Source: Nymphaea colorata (Eukaryota; Streptophyta; Magnoliopsida; Nymphaeales; Nymphaeaceae). Taken from it: 64,000 nt of DNA. The notes under the pieces were generated by a model. It did not search any database and had not been told where the DNA came from. It saw only the letters and a list, made by a program, of their open reading frames with translations. The position numbers were made by a program, and so were the translations under genes. How positions within the stretch are numbered: the first letter of the stretch is position 1; each line of letters starts with the position of its first letter. Shown here piece after piece: positions 1-12,766 of the stretch. The stretch covers positions 16,846,354 through 16,910,353 of the forward strand of contig NC_045139.1 in NCBI RefSeq assembly GCF_008831285.2, given 5' to 3'.

Positions 1-1198
1 AAAGTCCTAATTTAATTTCCAGCACCTGCTTTATCAAAGTTTGGAACCATGCCTATCCTCAAAGCTCACTGACAACTGACAGAGAAAGCGCAAGTGGCCT
101 TAGGAATTTAATCCAACTTGCCATTTTTACTCATCACAAAGCTTCTCATAAAGACCTAAAGGGATGTGGGTTTAACGGGCCAGGAACATAATTGTCAGCT
201 TCACATGCAGATTATGAACCAGAGCTAACAAGACCTCCAATTGACCTTGCTGCACATGGTAGCTTTTAGACCTTTACTGCACATGGTAGCTTTCAGACCT
301 TTAAGTTGGAGATTAGAAGTTTGATGCCTGGGTGTGTATCCTTTGGGTAACCCAGGAAGAGGGTTTCCTTGGTGTGAATCCAAGCAGAAGAGGTTAGCAG
401 TGGGTGTCTATGACTCAGGAAATGGCAATCAACCAGCCATGAGTTCAAAATTTTTGGGTGAAACAGCATCCACAAAAGCATCTCCAAAAGGCAAAAACAA
501 CAAAAATTGGATAAAGGAAGAACCAAAAATTGGCATGAAGGAAGCAACAGAAAGGGGAAGAAGATGATTGTATGCGGACAAGGAAAAAGCCCAGGCTAAT
601 ATCCCACTATCAAAGACTTTCCCCAAATGCATCAGGCCAAGCCACAAAAGAAAGAATTCCAGATACCTGGAAATTAACTGCATAAAATTGAAGAACAGGT
701 AGAGCTACTTCCTCTTAAAATGGTGAAGATAAGAAGCAACTGTATAGAGGAATACTTCCCGTGAAAGTAAGAAAAAAAAAATTGTCTCCAACTGCAGAAG
801 AGAATGGAGAAAGGAAACAACCACATAAATGAAGAAGAAATTCAACATGTTAGTGTAACTTCTAAATGGCTATGCGAGATTCTGGAGACATTAAAGATAT
901 GGTTGGCACTTAGCAGGAAGTCATTATACAACTGGAGTGCCAGAACAAGTTTGGACTTCTCAAACAATTTCATATCATGTTATTCTTGGCATAAGTTCAT
1001 CAAAACTCATACAGGGGTCCAACAGGTATTAATGCCGTGCTTCCCTGTTGCATGTACAGCCCAAAGTAATCAACCAAAACATAGATGATTCAACATCTAA
1101 GCAGGATGAATACATGAGTAGGTAGGTAGCACATGAGAGATATCAGGATATCCAAGGACACAGTTCAAAATGGGGTATTTGCAAAGAAAGAGGGCTAC
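1..1198 (-). other. Intron 12 of the eIF3a gene (partial)
   Basis: The exon ending at 1199 stops inside a codon at a GT donor (sense strand AAG|GTAGCC). No continuation of the charged Glu/Arg-rich reading frame is visible from here to the left edge. I read the stretch as intron. The remaining C-terminal exons, usually about 150 or more residues in plant eIF3a, must lie to the left of the window. Short open frames at 293-683 and 804-1088 have no recognisable similarity. Confidence 0.6.
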
Positions 1199-4100
1199 CT
1201 TCACGTTTTCTGGCTTCCTCCTCTTCCTTCAACCTGGTCAGCCTTGCCGCTTCTTCTCGCCTGTAAAATATTATCTTCCTTTGTCTCAACCTTTCCTGCC
1301 TTCTTTCTGCCAAGATCATAGCAATTCGCTCATCCCTCTCTCTCTTCAACTGTTCAAATTCATCTCTTCGGCGTGCAATGAGCTCTTGTTCAAAAATTTC
1401 CTGCAGCGAGTAACAAACTATCAACTGACAGAAGGACAAACTGGTGAGGAAACCAAAATGGAGATGCTCTCAAGAGTCACTGAAGAGGTCAAGAGGGAAG
1501 TTATACTTCTAAGCATGAATAAGAGATAAGGCAACAGTCTTTACTCTGGTTATACTGTTTTTCCATTTGCAAAGAATTCTTCCATATATAAATTACTCCT
1601 TGCAATCAAAGTTATGGTTCGAGTAGAGTACCTTGTTTTCAGCCATTCTAGATAATCTACTCTTCTCTTGAAGGTCTCCTGCATGCTGCTGTCTGCTCTG
1701 CTCAATAGCTTGCTGCCAAGATTCAAAAAATAGACAAGATGATATTGCAACAGTAAATAAGTGAATCATAAACAATTCTAAATTCAAGTCAAGGATTTTA
1801 AGCAACCCTCTGTTGGCGTTCAAAGAAGATCTCATCATCTTTCAGGCGCTGTTTATATGCTTCTTCAATCAATGGTGACTCTTCCTCCCTTTTTGCTCTC
1901 TCCAAATAGTCCATTGTTTTGGCCAATTTCTGCAGCTTCCTTTCCATCTCATGTCGTTCTTTGAGTTGTTCATTCAAAGCCAGCTCAAGCAGCGCTTGCT
2001 TGGTCACTTTGTCCTGCAACCAGCAAAATAAGAAACAAGTCTATTTAAGATCATCACCTTAACTTATGGCCATTATGAGATCATCTGATTGCTGGCACAG
2101 AAACTGTTGGCTCATCCATCTGGACAGACTGGTAAACCAGGCTATTGCCTTGCCAAATAATTGACAGCCCATAAGCCAGCAAGCTGGGATAGGTGTCTGA
2201 ATCAAGTCCAGCAAGGGTGGAGCTAATTCTCAGGCAGGCACTTCAATAGGCTGGTTGACCTATCCATATATTGGCAAAGATCAATCTCTTAATAACCTTA
2301 ATCATCTGGGTAAGACAAAATTTAATAACCAAGGGTATATGATATAAACGACGTAACAACAAGCATTGACCACCCATCATCATTGATAAGCGAGACAGGT
2401 GAAATGACCAATCTCGGGAGATGACACTTCATCAGTACAACAATGACACGATTCAGCACACTCACCATTCACAATTTGAGGAAGTTGCAATGGTGAACAT
2501 CTGAACCCCTAGCACAACTCTAAATGAACTAACACAGTCATTAGAAAAGCTGTTTCATTCATGTTTATACTTTAACACTAGGAATGAAGTACAGAGTCGA
2601 CCAGGAAAAGGCCATAACCATTTCCCTTGTTCCCACACCAGCCACAGAAGACCAGATTCAATGTTTTGCTTCGGAAAAATGTTTCAGAGGATAGTTTGAG
2701 CTTTTCTGGAGGTCATTAGAGGAAAAGATAGATGCAGCAATTACATGTCAAGAAAAAAAAAAAACTGCATATTGATTCATATGTTAAATTTAATAAATCA
2801 AATGAAGGATTAAAAAGCAACTTCCATTCCGACTGAATCATCCAATTTCACTGGCAGTTGATACTAGAATTTTCTCCAAAAAAAATTGCAGAAAAAACAT
2901 CAGAAACCAAATATGGTATCAACTTAAGTTGAGAAAGGGATACTACTTGGTTAAGATGTGAATTACACGCACTTCACAAGCAGTTCAAAACAGTATCCCT
3001 AATCTACATTATAAATTAACTAAAATGGCCTCACAGATGGTACACAAGACATGACCAACAAACCAGTTCAACACTATTTTTACAAATTGAATAGATTTCT
3101 TTCATTCTGGAATATTCTTGTCAAGTTAAAGAAGTTTCCTGACAAAACCAGATTAATACAAGTCTGCCGCCATATATGATCAAAATGGCCATATAAAGGC
3201 AATAAAGAATGAATATCATAACCACCTTTTCTTTTACTGGTTTAGATAACTATACCTATCAATGCACTGCATGAAATTATCCAAGAAGTAGAATTACAGA
3301 ACATACCCCCTCAATAACAGGCTTCTTTCCTTTCTTTCCTTTGCGTTTTTCAGCTTCCTGCAGTAGAGCCTGAGCTTCTTCAAGTTCTCTCTCCTCTATC
3401 TCTCTACGAATCCGCTGCTCCTCCCTCCGAGAATACTCAGAAGCAAGCCTCTTCTGTTCTGCCTCCTCAGTTATCTTCTGAAGTTTTAACCTCTTTGATT
3501 CTTCTTCTCGTTCCTTAAGAAAATTAAACAGTGAGAATAAAATAGCCCCAGAAAAAGGATAACCAACACAGGTACATAGCCTACAATAGGAGAGAAAGGT
3601 TTGGTACCATTTCTAACATGTGGCGCTCCTGTTCTTCCTTGCGTTTTTCAATAATAGATTTCCGGGCAAGAAGCCTCCTGTGCTCCTTGTCTATAACCTC
3701 AATTAGTGCAGGCAAGGATTCACCCAATCTGGATGCCTTCTTTTCCGAAGGATAAATTAAGTTCCTTGCCTTGTTTAGACGTTTTGCCAGAGTTGTCAGA
3801 TGATTCCGAAGTCTATCCGACTCAAGGTCCTGCATGCAGTAAGTGTACAATTAGCACAGTTTAGGCATAAATTTTTCCTTAAAAAAGGCTGCAGATAATG
3901 TGCTGACAGCACATGTCTGTACTTCTCTATGTTCACCAAAGTACCACCTGAATTTAGACAATTACTTTACAAGCACTGATCCTTCAATATGTCTTCTAAA
4001 AATACTTAACCACTCTTGAACCCAGACAAAAAACACCAGGTTCTTACTGGAGGTAAATAAGATACCAGGCATTCTTGGAGGAGAGATGGATTGAATCCTT

Positions 4101-7100
4101 ATTTATTCTGAACAGTACTAATTCCCTTGCACTGGCAAGCCAGAATGGGATACCTAAATACAGACATCATCTGAACGATCTGCTAACCAAATGTACAGAA
4201 ACCAACCATGAGTTCCTTCAACGAAAAAGAATTTGTACAGATAACTGAGACGACAACCACGTCCATTTACATGCATCGCTGAATGTTCCACACCCACGAA
4301 TGGGACGATTTATAATTCAATGCTCTTACCATGCTATCAAATGATATGACACCCTTCAGATGATCAACCTTCGTTGCCACAAAATTGTATTTCACAGCAT
4401 CAACTGAAACTCTTTCCACAACTGAAAAACTGAAAAAGGGGATCATCCTCGAGAGAACCTCAATTTTCATTGTCTGGTATACCTGAGAAACCTGAGAAGC
4501 AAAAGACCTGTTACATTTGAAATGCCTGATACCAAAGTAAAAATAAAAATTAGGAGGATCTCATAAGAAACCTGCTGCAGCACTCTCAATGTTGCAAGCC
4601 TTTCCAATGAAGGAACATATTGTGATAGCTGCACCTCAGGAACTGGAGAAGCTGAAGAAAGTTTATCACCAAGCTTTGAGAGTTTGCTTAACAACGGCTC
4701 AACTTTCGATGCAAGATCTAGGGGGAAGAATTCATTTTCTAAAAGATGGTAAAGTTCTTTGACTTCCTGTGGTACATATGTTATGACTCCCTTGGAAGCC
4801 TGAACACAAAGGCAATCCTAATTTAATCATCCAGGTGGCTTGTACTAAATGAACAAAAATTTCGGCAAAAAGAAAAAAAAATAGGAAGCAACAAATAGAA
4901 TAATTTCATTCAGAAGAATGCTGATGACAATTTCCATAAACAAAGAGAACCTTCATCTTTACATTTTCAAAACACTTGATACAGAAAGAAAGGACCCAAA
5001 TAAATAAATACTTGAGTCAACTAAATGCTAACCAATCCAGTATTTGAAAATGTTAAATTGGTGAGCATGCGATGCCACATTTATGCAAGCAACTTGAGAG
5101 CAAGCAATTAGGTAAGATCTATAGAAGAAATAGGAATCTCACACAGGCACCTCTAAAATCTGATGAAAAACCAAGATGAACAGTCACCAACCAAACTCAA
5201 CTTTGGATGAAGAAGAAGTTCCAGGGTAGGTTTATGCCATAGCACAAATATCGTTTATGGATTTCAAACCGCGAGGTTGTTCTTGGGTATGCTATGTAGA
5301 GTTGTTTTTCTTCAAAAAATCTTGGCAAATTTTAAAACAATTTGAAAAAAGAAGATCTTCAAAGTAAAATGTGAAAACTAAAATGTGGTAGTAAAAAGGT
5401 AAAAAAATGTGAAAAACACAGAGAAAAAGGAAAAAATAAATAATGTATAAAATACGTGAAAAATGCAAGAAACATAAAAAAATGAAAAAAACGTGAGCAT
5501 TTTTTCAAAAAAACGTGTTTTTTGCTGCTTTTTCGGCTGACTTTTATTTTTGCGTTTTTAAAGTGTTTTTTTTTTTCAAAAAACAATTTTTTGTGACTAG
5601 CTTAACTAATGGTAATACCATGGAAAACCAGATGTTATCATGTTCAAATCAAACATCTACATGGTTTACTTTTATAAGGCTCTACCACAGTTAGACCATG
5701 TCAACCAGCCCTAGGCTCAGCCTTGATTGACCTCAAGGCTTAAGGCCAAATCCAGTGAGTACTTTGCCAGAACCAACCAGAACTGCATAGGTCAAAATAA
5801 ATTTTGAAAGAAAGTAAAATTCAGAAACACAAAATATTAATCTCGCTATGAGCCCATGTATGAGAAGCAAAGATATCATAGAAAATCATTTTTCGACTTG
5901 CGTTCCTTTAGGTGTTTGACTTACAAAGCCAATGAAGCACGAGTGATTAGTTTTCACTAGCACCTTGAAAATGTGCTGCTGAAACTGAACCCCGTGGTCC
6001 CATTGGTACAAACAAACTAACAGTTTAGCATACAAAATACAGTAAATTTTGCTCATGTTCGTATACTATTGAATGCATGGCAACATCAAATCATCATCCA
6101 TCCCACCCAAAAAAAAAAAGGAAGCATAGTAAATTAATTAGACTATCATATTCTTCATGTAGCAATTAAGCATAAAACATTTCATCCTCAATGAAAAATT
6201 CCAGCTTTCCAGCTATTTTAGGAAATTGTGTAATGTAAATTAATCTTCTATAGATAATAAGTCGTCTCAACTGTCCAAATGTCAAAACACAAAAAACCTC
6301 TGAAATGTAGTCCCTCAAATATTAAACAAAATATATAAAACTAATATTTTAGTCCAAATTTTATCTGTGTTGACAGGCACCAGGCCTGAACAGCTGAACC
6401 AAGGTTGGGTAGGGAACTAGACTGATACACCTAAGCCTGTGTCTTCTCCATTTTTTACTACAAATGTGATGAAATGCAAATTATATGTTCAAATCATAGC
6501 AAGATGATCATATCATGTGAATTTTGATCTTCAGAATCAAGCAATAAGATCAGTGACTCCAACTTAGAATAGCAGGAAATGTGATGATCAAAAATTGATG
6601 TTACAGACGCACTTACCAACTCAGAGAGAAGTGCTGACCGCGAAAGCTGTTCAAATACAAAGCTGAATGTTACAACCAGATGGAGAGCAAATCGAACAAA
6701 GTAAACAGCAGAAAACCCAAAAAAGAAGGAAAAGGGAGGAAAAATAACCACTTCTCTGCTATCACGTTTAGGGTCGAGACTAAAACTTAGAAGACTGGCC
6801 ATCCTGAAATTGCGTTCCTTCTCATTCTCAAGTTCAAAATGAGCTGCACCATGCTTATGGTCATAAGGGGCAACTGAAAGTGCAGCTAACAACACCGATG
6901 AAGCCATCAACTGCAAATCCTTTTGGGTAAGGTTCTTGTTATAACTTTTCTGGAGTACATAAAGTTTATACCAAGCATAGGCATGATAAAGATGGCTCTC
7001 TGAAACCCAGAAGATTTCAGTCAACTTGGCATAATAAACAGCCATTAATGAAGGCTTTGGAGTTTTCTTGACCATGCACATCAGACCATGTATGTCTTCA

Positions 7101-10100
7101 ACTGAACGAAAAGCCTCCTGAAAAATGGAAGGCACCAATTACATAACAAATAACAAATGCCAGCTAAAAAATGCTTAAGCCCATTACTTACTAACCTGCC
7201 ACAGTTCAAGTTCAGTAGCAACTTTCAACTGCTCAAACCTGGTGTCCAAATAAAGCTGCAAACTCTCTGGAGCTGACAAGTCAGGTCGGTCCCTTTGGTC
7301 TCTGTACTTGTTTAAGTTTGCCAAATGGTTTCTTATAATTTCACATAAGCGACGAAACTCAGTAGTTCGCTTATATTGCTTACAGAATTGAAAAGCTCTG
7401 TGAGCTGTCATCTGTACAACAAAAAGAGAAAGTCTAGGTACCAGTTCCAAGAAAAAATGCACGATTTGTTTATGAAGTCTAATGCCATATTACCTGAAAA
7501 TAACAGTTAATAACTTGAAAGAAATTGGGGAAATTGTAAAGTACTTTCAACTTTTAAGAGATCCAGATACAGAAGTAGAAGAAGAGTGTGCTAATGCTAG
7601 CATTCAATAAGTAGCTAAAAACACAGCTAGCATTCAATAAGTAGCTAAAAACACAGCTAAAGCCTCTAATACCACAATCACAAATTAATTACATAAGACA
7701 CGTCACAATATCTCGAATCCGCTCAACAAGTACACCAATGGAATAATAAAATGTGCACAGCTGAATGTGTTTCGAAATTATGAAAAAATAGACTCCAAAA
7801 ACTTTTTAAGGAGATAACATTTTACAATCCAAAAGTAATCAATTTCCACCAACCTAACATCTAGTTATTCACAATTCTTGGCTATTATTTATGGTTTCCC
7901 TCTATGTTACATGGATGCAGGTGCAAAATGTTTTCAGAAAAATTTGGGTGTGGGGACATGGCCGCAAAAACACATACACACACACCAAATTGAATTGACA
8001 ATAACGCTTTTAACTTTTAAGCAAGCAAAAGAACAAGCAATATATTCATGAACCATAAATTCATGAAAAATGAAACGAAGTAACCAACATACCAAAAATA
8101 ATGTATATTAAATTATTTAAACTTGAGAAAAGACATAAATGGACACAGTTAAAGTTGATTGAGTCCATAGTTAGCTGACTCAAGCTATGGGAGCATAGAC
8201 CACACCCAGCATGGCATTCCAGAGCCACACCCACGTCTACACATGTGTCTGGCCCTGTCCGTGTCAATATGCGTATGTTACATTCCTACCTGACTGCATT
8301 TTAGATAGGTTTCCATGTGCTTGTAACTCGTTCAGTTTTAACTGTTGAATAAATGGATAATTACTTTCAAGCAATGTTGTTAAGTGCATTGAGGCGAAGA
8401 GACGTGTTAAACCTGTGAAGCGAAGGGTAGTCAAGCGACGCGTGATGATGCGTAAGTATCAAGTCAAAAATTGTTTAATATATAATATCACATGTTCGCA
8501 ACATATAAAACATGATTCCAGCACAAGGTGTTCCCAATAAATGCTAAATATGGCCTTCCACTTCTAAGAAGAAACATACTAGTAGCTCATTTTAACTCAC
8601 TATGAGAAAACACATTCTAGAAGTTCCAACTTCTAAGAATTCAATATAGACTATAGGCAAATACATTATACAAATATTTCTGAAAGATGGAGATTCGCAG
8701 TGAGTTAGTTTGAGAAATGAAAAAGGTCATGTCCATATAGATTTTGTCCCCAGATAGTCCAGCCAACATTTAGTAAAAAAAAACCATTTGGAAACTTATT
8801 TGACGAAATGATTTAAATATAAAAACTAAAGAACATTTAGTGAAGGACCATTTCGAACCCTATCAAATTAAAGAATGATTTAGATATAAAGACATCTAAG
8901 TTTGCAGTATAGTGTAAAAGGGCTTTGGGTCTGAATGTAGACCAGATCCTAAAACCCTATCATTGATTAAGTTCATCTTAAGCTAATCAGTTCGGGTACC
9001 ATTTCAAAACAAAAAGGGAAATTGATTAAGCTCTTGTCCAAATACATGTGACATTGATAAACCCAATTACTTTAGATCCAATGAAGTTAAACTCGGGAAC
9101 ACTTTGGTTGACTGGCCAAAGCCTGACATATGTCGGCAATATCACTAAGTATGGTTTGGGGCAGAAGTGTTGATTGATTCATTGTCTCCTTAAGTTAGCC
9201 ATTAACGAGAACAATTAACTTTGTGATGAAATGAATGATGAACATGTGATCCCACATAAAAAAACATGTGGAAGATTGAAAAATATATTTAAAAATGATG
9301 CTAATAAAAAATAACCTAACCTTTTTCATATTGCTGAAGGTGCACCAGATTAAAACTTTTTGTTTATTGTTAGCAATCTAAGAGGAGCAGACAGACATTA
9401 AGTTGGCAGACGGCGTGCAGAGAAAGAGACTGAGAAAGAGACAACAGACAGCCATTCCAGCCAATGAGGCAGCTAGAAAATGGCGACGCAGCAACAAAAA
9501 ACAAGACACGCAACTCGTCAGGTTGTGGGGATTCGATTGCAGCAGTGAGAGGGAGAGAGAGGAAGAAAGAGAGGGGTTACTGAAGAGGGAACTCGATGGC
9601 AGCAGTGGGGATTTCAATGCCCAGCAGGCAATAGTAATTGATGCTATGAAACTCGTCGGCCCTCTCAAGAATCTACTGCTACAGGGTGAATATTAAGAAA
9701 GCACAAAGAGAGAAAGGGTTTGCACTGCAGGTTTCAAGTTACAACTGTTCAATTGGGCACACATAAAAACACAAGAAACAAAGTGAACAACGAAAATAAC
9801 GTGCCAAAAGTTCAAAAAAAATTGAAACAAATGAAGAAAATTATTTCAACGCCTCAGGCATGAAACGCCTATCAGCCTGATGTGTGTACCACACAAGGGT
9901 GAGGCACACGCATCAAGTCAACAGCACTTCACTCAAACGCTATAGTGTGTTGGAGTGGATGAGGCGATGTGATGCGCACGCATCTAATAACACTGCTTTC
10001 AAGAATTGTCCCCCACAGAATTTCCTTATAACCTCATGCACCAGGTAGAGCTTCACAATTTGATACTTATTACTGCCACAAAAAATTGTAGGTTTCACAT

Positions 10101-11102
10101 GCTTAGACCAAAAGCAATATGAAGAACAAAAATATTTTTTATAGCAACAAAATAACATGGCAAACTGGAAACTAGAAAGCAATAAAAATTGCAGTTAGAC
10201 AGGATAACTTACTGCATAGAGATTTTCCATCTTTGAGTTGTTTCTTAGAATCTCGAGCACAGTTCTGTATGTTTCCCACAAAAATTTGAACCAGGGAGTT
10301 ACTAGCTCACGGTCAGATCTGTCTTTTCCTTTCTCCCCACTAACATAACTCAGCATCAAATCCTCTGGTCTCTTGTCTGCTTCCAGATCATCGACATCCA
10401 GAGCAATCTCCAGAGCCTGGGCATGGCTTTGGGCTTGCTCTGCTCGTTCAGTGGAAAGCTGCATAAAATACTTAATAACCTCCTCCAGAGAACTAACGTT
10501 TACTTGCTGACATATGATACGGTACTGGATTAACCCGTCCTTTGCGAATCTCCCCCTCCTCATGTCAACACATAGCTCTACATACTTGAACATGATCCTC
10601 TCAAGTGTCTTCTGCCATGCACGATACCTCTTCGAAGTTATAAGGTCATGGAGAGCTTGTAACGCTGCTTGCTTTTGGCCAACATTTATCAGTTCTGCAT
10701 TGATGAACAAGATATCATGAGTTCATCATATTCAATTGTCAAGCAAACAAGCATATCCTGACATCCTGACAAACAATAAGAAATCAATTCTAGCACAAAA
10801 CAAATGAAAACTCTTGTTTTTTCAGTCTCCTGCAATAAGTTAATGAAACTCCAAGCTAGATTTATTATTTCACCTATTTTTCTGAAGATTATTTGAACTG
10901 GGAATAGCATTTTCAAGAAAAAATATCTTATATCCACCAGAATACAACATGACGCAGAGAATAATAACCTTGGCATAAAACCTTTTTTCAATTGGGTTCT
11001 TTGGATATCAATACAATGTTAAATATGCAATTGAATAACAAACTGGCAAGGCTCACCTTCGGCACGCTTGAGAGCATTCTCTGGCTTTGCAAAAGTCGCC
11101 AT
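1199..11102 (-). CDS. TIF3A1: Eukaryotic translation initiation factor 3 subunit A, 3' end outside window
   Basis: Twelve exons, all with GT-AG borders and continuous phase: 11057-11102, 10213-10694, 7196-7411, 6749-7117, 6617-6646, 4572-4799, 4330-4491, 3608-3829, 3307-3513, 1807-2013, 1632-1712 and 1199-1400. They give 817 residues plus one base. The start [20 protein letters not shown] is the conserved plant eIF3a N-terminus. Residues about 1-380 are the helical repeat region, and about 380-511 the PCI domain ([20 protein letters not shown], then [20 protein letters not shown]). After about 555 comes the very charged, spectrin-like helix ([40 protein letters not shown]). As known for the family, eIF3a is the scaffold of cytosolic eIF3, binds the 40S subunit and is needed for scanning and reinitiation. 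One exon is only 30 nt ([10 protein letters not shown]). Identification is secure; the acceptor of the 27-codon exon at 1632-1712 is the least certain border. Confidence 0.95.
5280..5590. repeat. Purine-rich low-complexity tract in eIF3a intron 5
   Basis: This is an A/G-rich stretch on the plus strand, with many repeats of AAAAATGAAAAA and GTGAAAA types, inside the intron between the exons at 4572-4799 and 6617-6646. It yields a spurious Phe/Lys-rich reading frame on the minus strand. No gene is present here. Confidence 0.6.
7596..7655. repeat. 30 bp perfect tandem duplication in eIF3a intron 2
   Basis: The unit beginning GCTAGCATTCAATAAGTAGC occurs twice, head to tail, at 7596-7625 and 7626-7655 with no mismatch. 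It is probably a replication-slippage product. It lies in the intron, upstream of the hAT-like element on the plus strand. Confidence 0.9.
8364..10003. mobile_element. Non-autonomous hAT-like transposon with 8 bp target duplication
   Basis: The element spans 8372-9995 (1,624 bp) in eIF3a intron 2. It is flanked by the identical 8 bp CTTTCAAG at 8364-8371 and 9996-10003. The left end reads CAATGTTGTTAAGTGC and the inverted right end CAGTGTTATTAGATGC, so the termini are imperfect inverted repeats. The ends are rich in GAGGCG, AAGCG and GATGCG motifs, on both strands, typical of subterminal hAT transposase binding sites. An 8 bp duplication and a CA(G/A)TG terminus fit the hAT superfamily. No transposase is encoded, so movement would need a partner supplied in trans. 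The two target copies are still identical. Confidence 0.85.
9375..9720. other. GC-rich, leader-like segment carried inside the hAT-like element
   Basis: This part differs from the AT-rich rest of the element. It has higher GC, a CT tract on the minus strand and AGCAGTG repeats. A 97-codon frame on the plus strand (9403-9696, starting [15 protein letters not shown]) and a 96-codon frame on the minus strand (9378-9668) overlap. Neither resembles a known protein family to me. The composition looks like the 5' leader or first exon of a plant gene, so it could be captured host DNA, but this is inference. Confidence 0.35.
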
Positions 11103-11640
11103 GTTTGCCACAGTCGTAACGAAAATTTATGGAAGTCGTAATCTCTACCAGCTCAAGTGGGAACCTCCGTGCATTTAAGTGAAGGACAGACAGATACAGT
11201 AGCCCCACCGCACAAACACCTGCTTGGTCATAATTTGAAATATATTAACAGCCAAACTTTTTAATCCTAAAAGAACGATTCAGAAAGTTGATGAAGAAAT
11301 TCAATTCCTAAAAAAGTCCATCTATCGACCGGACAAGAGACCAATCCCTGTTAACAATTTGTCTTCGATATTTAAGACCCTTCTTTCAACGAATTTTATG
11401 AAAGGAACTCTTCACAACGAAGACAACAAGGGATAAAGATGTCTAATAGCGCCGTGCAACTGACCACAGCAATCAACGGACTACATAAAGCACGAAATGG
11501 AATTTGCCTCTAATTGTGTACCACAATTCCAATACATGATGCACCGAGCTTGTTACTATGCATCATCTCTGCCCTATCGTATCTGCACATTGGCAGATAA
11601 AGGTCGGTAAACTCCGACGGGAGCCTATATGCAGCCATTC
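11103..11640 (-). promoter_or_regulatory. 5' flank of the eIF3a gene
   Basis: This is the sequence directly upstream of the eIF3a start codon, read on the minus strand. I see no clear TATA box close to the ATG. The leader or a leader intron probably occupies part of it. No other gene is supported here. Confidence 0.4.
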
Positions 11641-11960
11641 AGGAGGCACCCGCGAGAGATAGAGTGGGAGGGGGCGTACCCAACGATTCAGGAGGAACAC
11701 GAGAGGGAGTAAGAGAGCCAGGGAGGGGGCCTCTGCGGCTGGGAGATCGTGGCAGCAGATGGAGAAAGAAGAGAGGCACTGCTACTTGTGAGACGATGCC
11801 CCGAAAGGCTGCGGCTGCGGCTGCGGGATCCTGGCCTCCGGCGGATGGGGAGGAGAGACACCGGATGCCCTTGCGAGAAAGAGAGAGGCTGCGGCGATCG
11901 TGGCTGCGGATGTGGGGGAAGAGAACTTGTGCACCAGACTATGCCCTAACGTTGCGCTTG
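11640..11960 (-). promoter_or_regulatory. GC-rich, CT-rich island: candidate leader exon or promoter of eIF3a
   Basis: A GC-rich block stands out of AT-rich surroundings. On the minus strand it is pyrimidine-rich (many CTCTC runs) and contains CCGCAG repeats, as in plant 5' leaders. It lies about 540-860 bp upstream of the eIF3a ATG in the right orientation for a spliced non-coding first exon. No splice pair could be fixed with confidence. Plus-strand frames of 114 and 66 codons here are Arg-rich composition artefacts. Confidence 0.3.
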
Positions 11961-11974
11961 ATTGCCTCGGATAT

Positions 11975-12260
11975 GAGATCCGGGGCAGACTTTAGAATCT
12001 GGATTTGAGATCTGAGATCTGAGGTTTTAAATGTCTAATAGGCCGCGCTTGCCTTGCCATCAGATGTTGGATCTGAACCTCTATTTCAGATTTAGATCCG
12101 AAGTTTTTACAAATCAAACCACTAAATGGTTTTTAATTTATAACTGGATTGAGATTTAAAATAATCATAATGTAAAACTAAATCCAGATCGCATCGAATG
12201 TCATTTTTCAAGTGCAGGTTTTCGATTCAATTTCATAATTAGTTCTCAATATGTTTTTCG
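11975..12260. repeat. Degenerate GGATCTGAAT-type array
   Basis: Many variants of GGATCTGA, GATCCGAA and AATCTGGATTT follow one another irregularly. The same vocabulary recurs near 26.2-26.5, 28.8-29.2, 41.2-41.6 and 51.5 kb. Confidence 0.5.
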
Positions 12261-12766
12261 TGCTGGCTTTTTTTAAGCAATTTGATCGGATAATCATATC
12301 CACGTCCATTTTTTTTATACCTATAGTTAGGAGTTGTATCAAACCGATAAGGTTTCGATCGTGTCACAACATATCCATATGAATCCAGTTAATTGTACCG
12401 ACTATTGAGCAAACTATATAATTTGTGTGGCCAGCTGAAGAATGTCTTCAAAACTGACTCATAGTTTTCCGAATAAAGAAACAAGTTTTTTTGATGAATC
12501 ATAAACCGAGCCTAGAAACCCTTGTTTTCATAAAGTCGAGCTTTCATAAAACTATGTTAAATGAGGGTGTCACATGAACATTGTATAAGGAATTCATATC
12601 TATCAAACAGATCTCAATAGTAACCTAGACCAGGAGTTGTATGGTAGATTCAGATAGTCATTAATGTCATTAACACATGGCGAGCATGAGGAGTATGTCA
12701 TCCTAACACATGGCTGTCAGTCAAAGCACCCACCCCTCATCCCATTCCTACATAGTACCCAACATC

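Noticed and set aside
6494..7138. 214-codon unspliced minus-strand frame
   Set aside because: Its first part is eIF3a exon 4, but after the GT donor at 6748 it reads into intron; the conserved protein continues in the exon at 6617-6646.
9403..9696. 97-codon frame [15 protein letters not shown] as a gene
   Set aside because: It is inside a non-autonomous transposon, is matched by an equal antisense frame and has no similarity to a known family.
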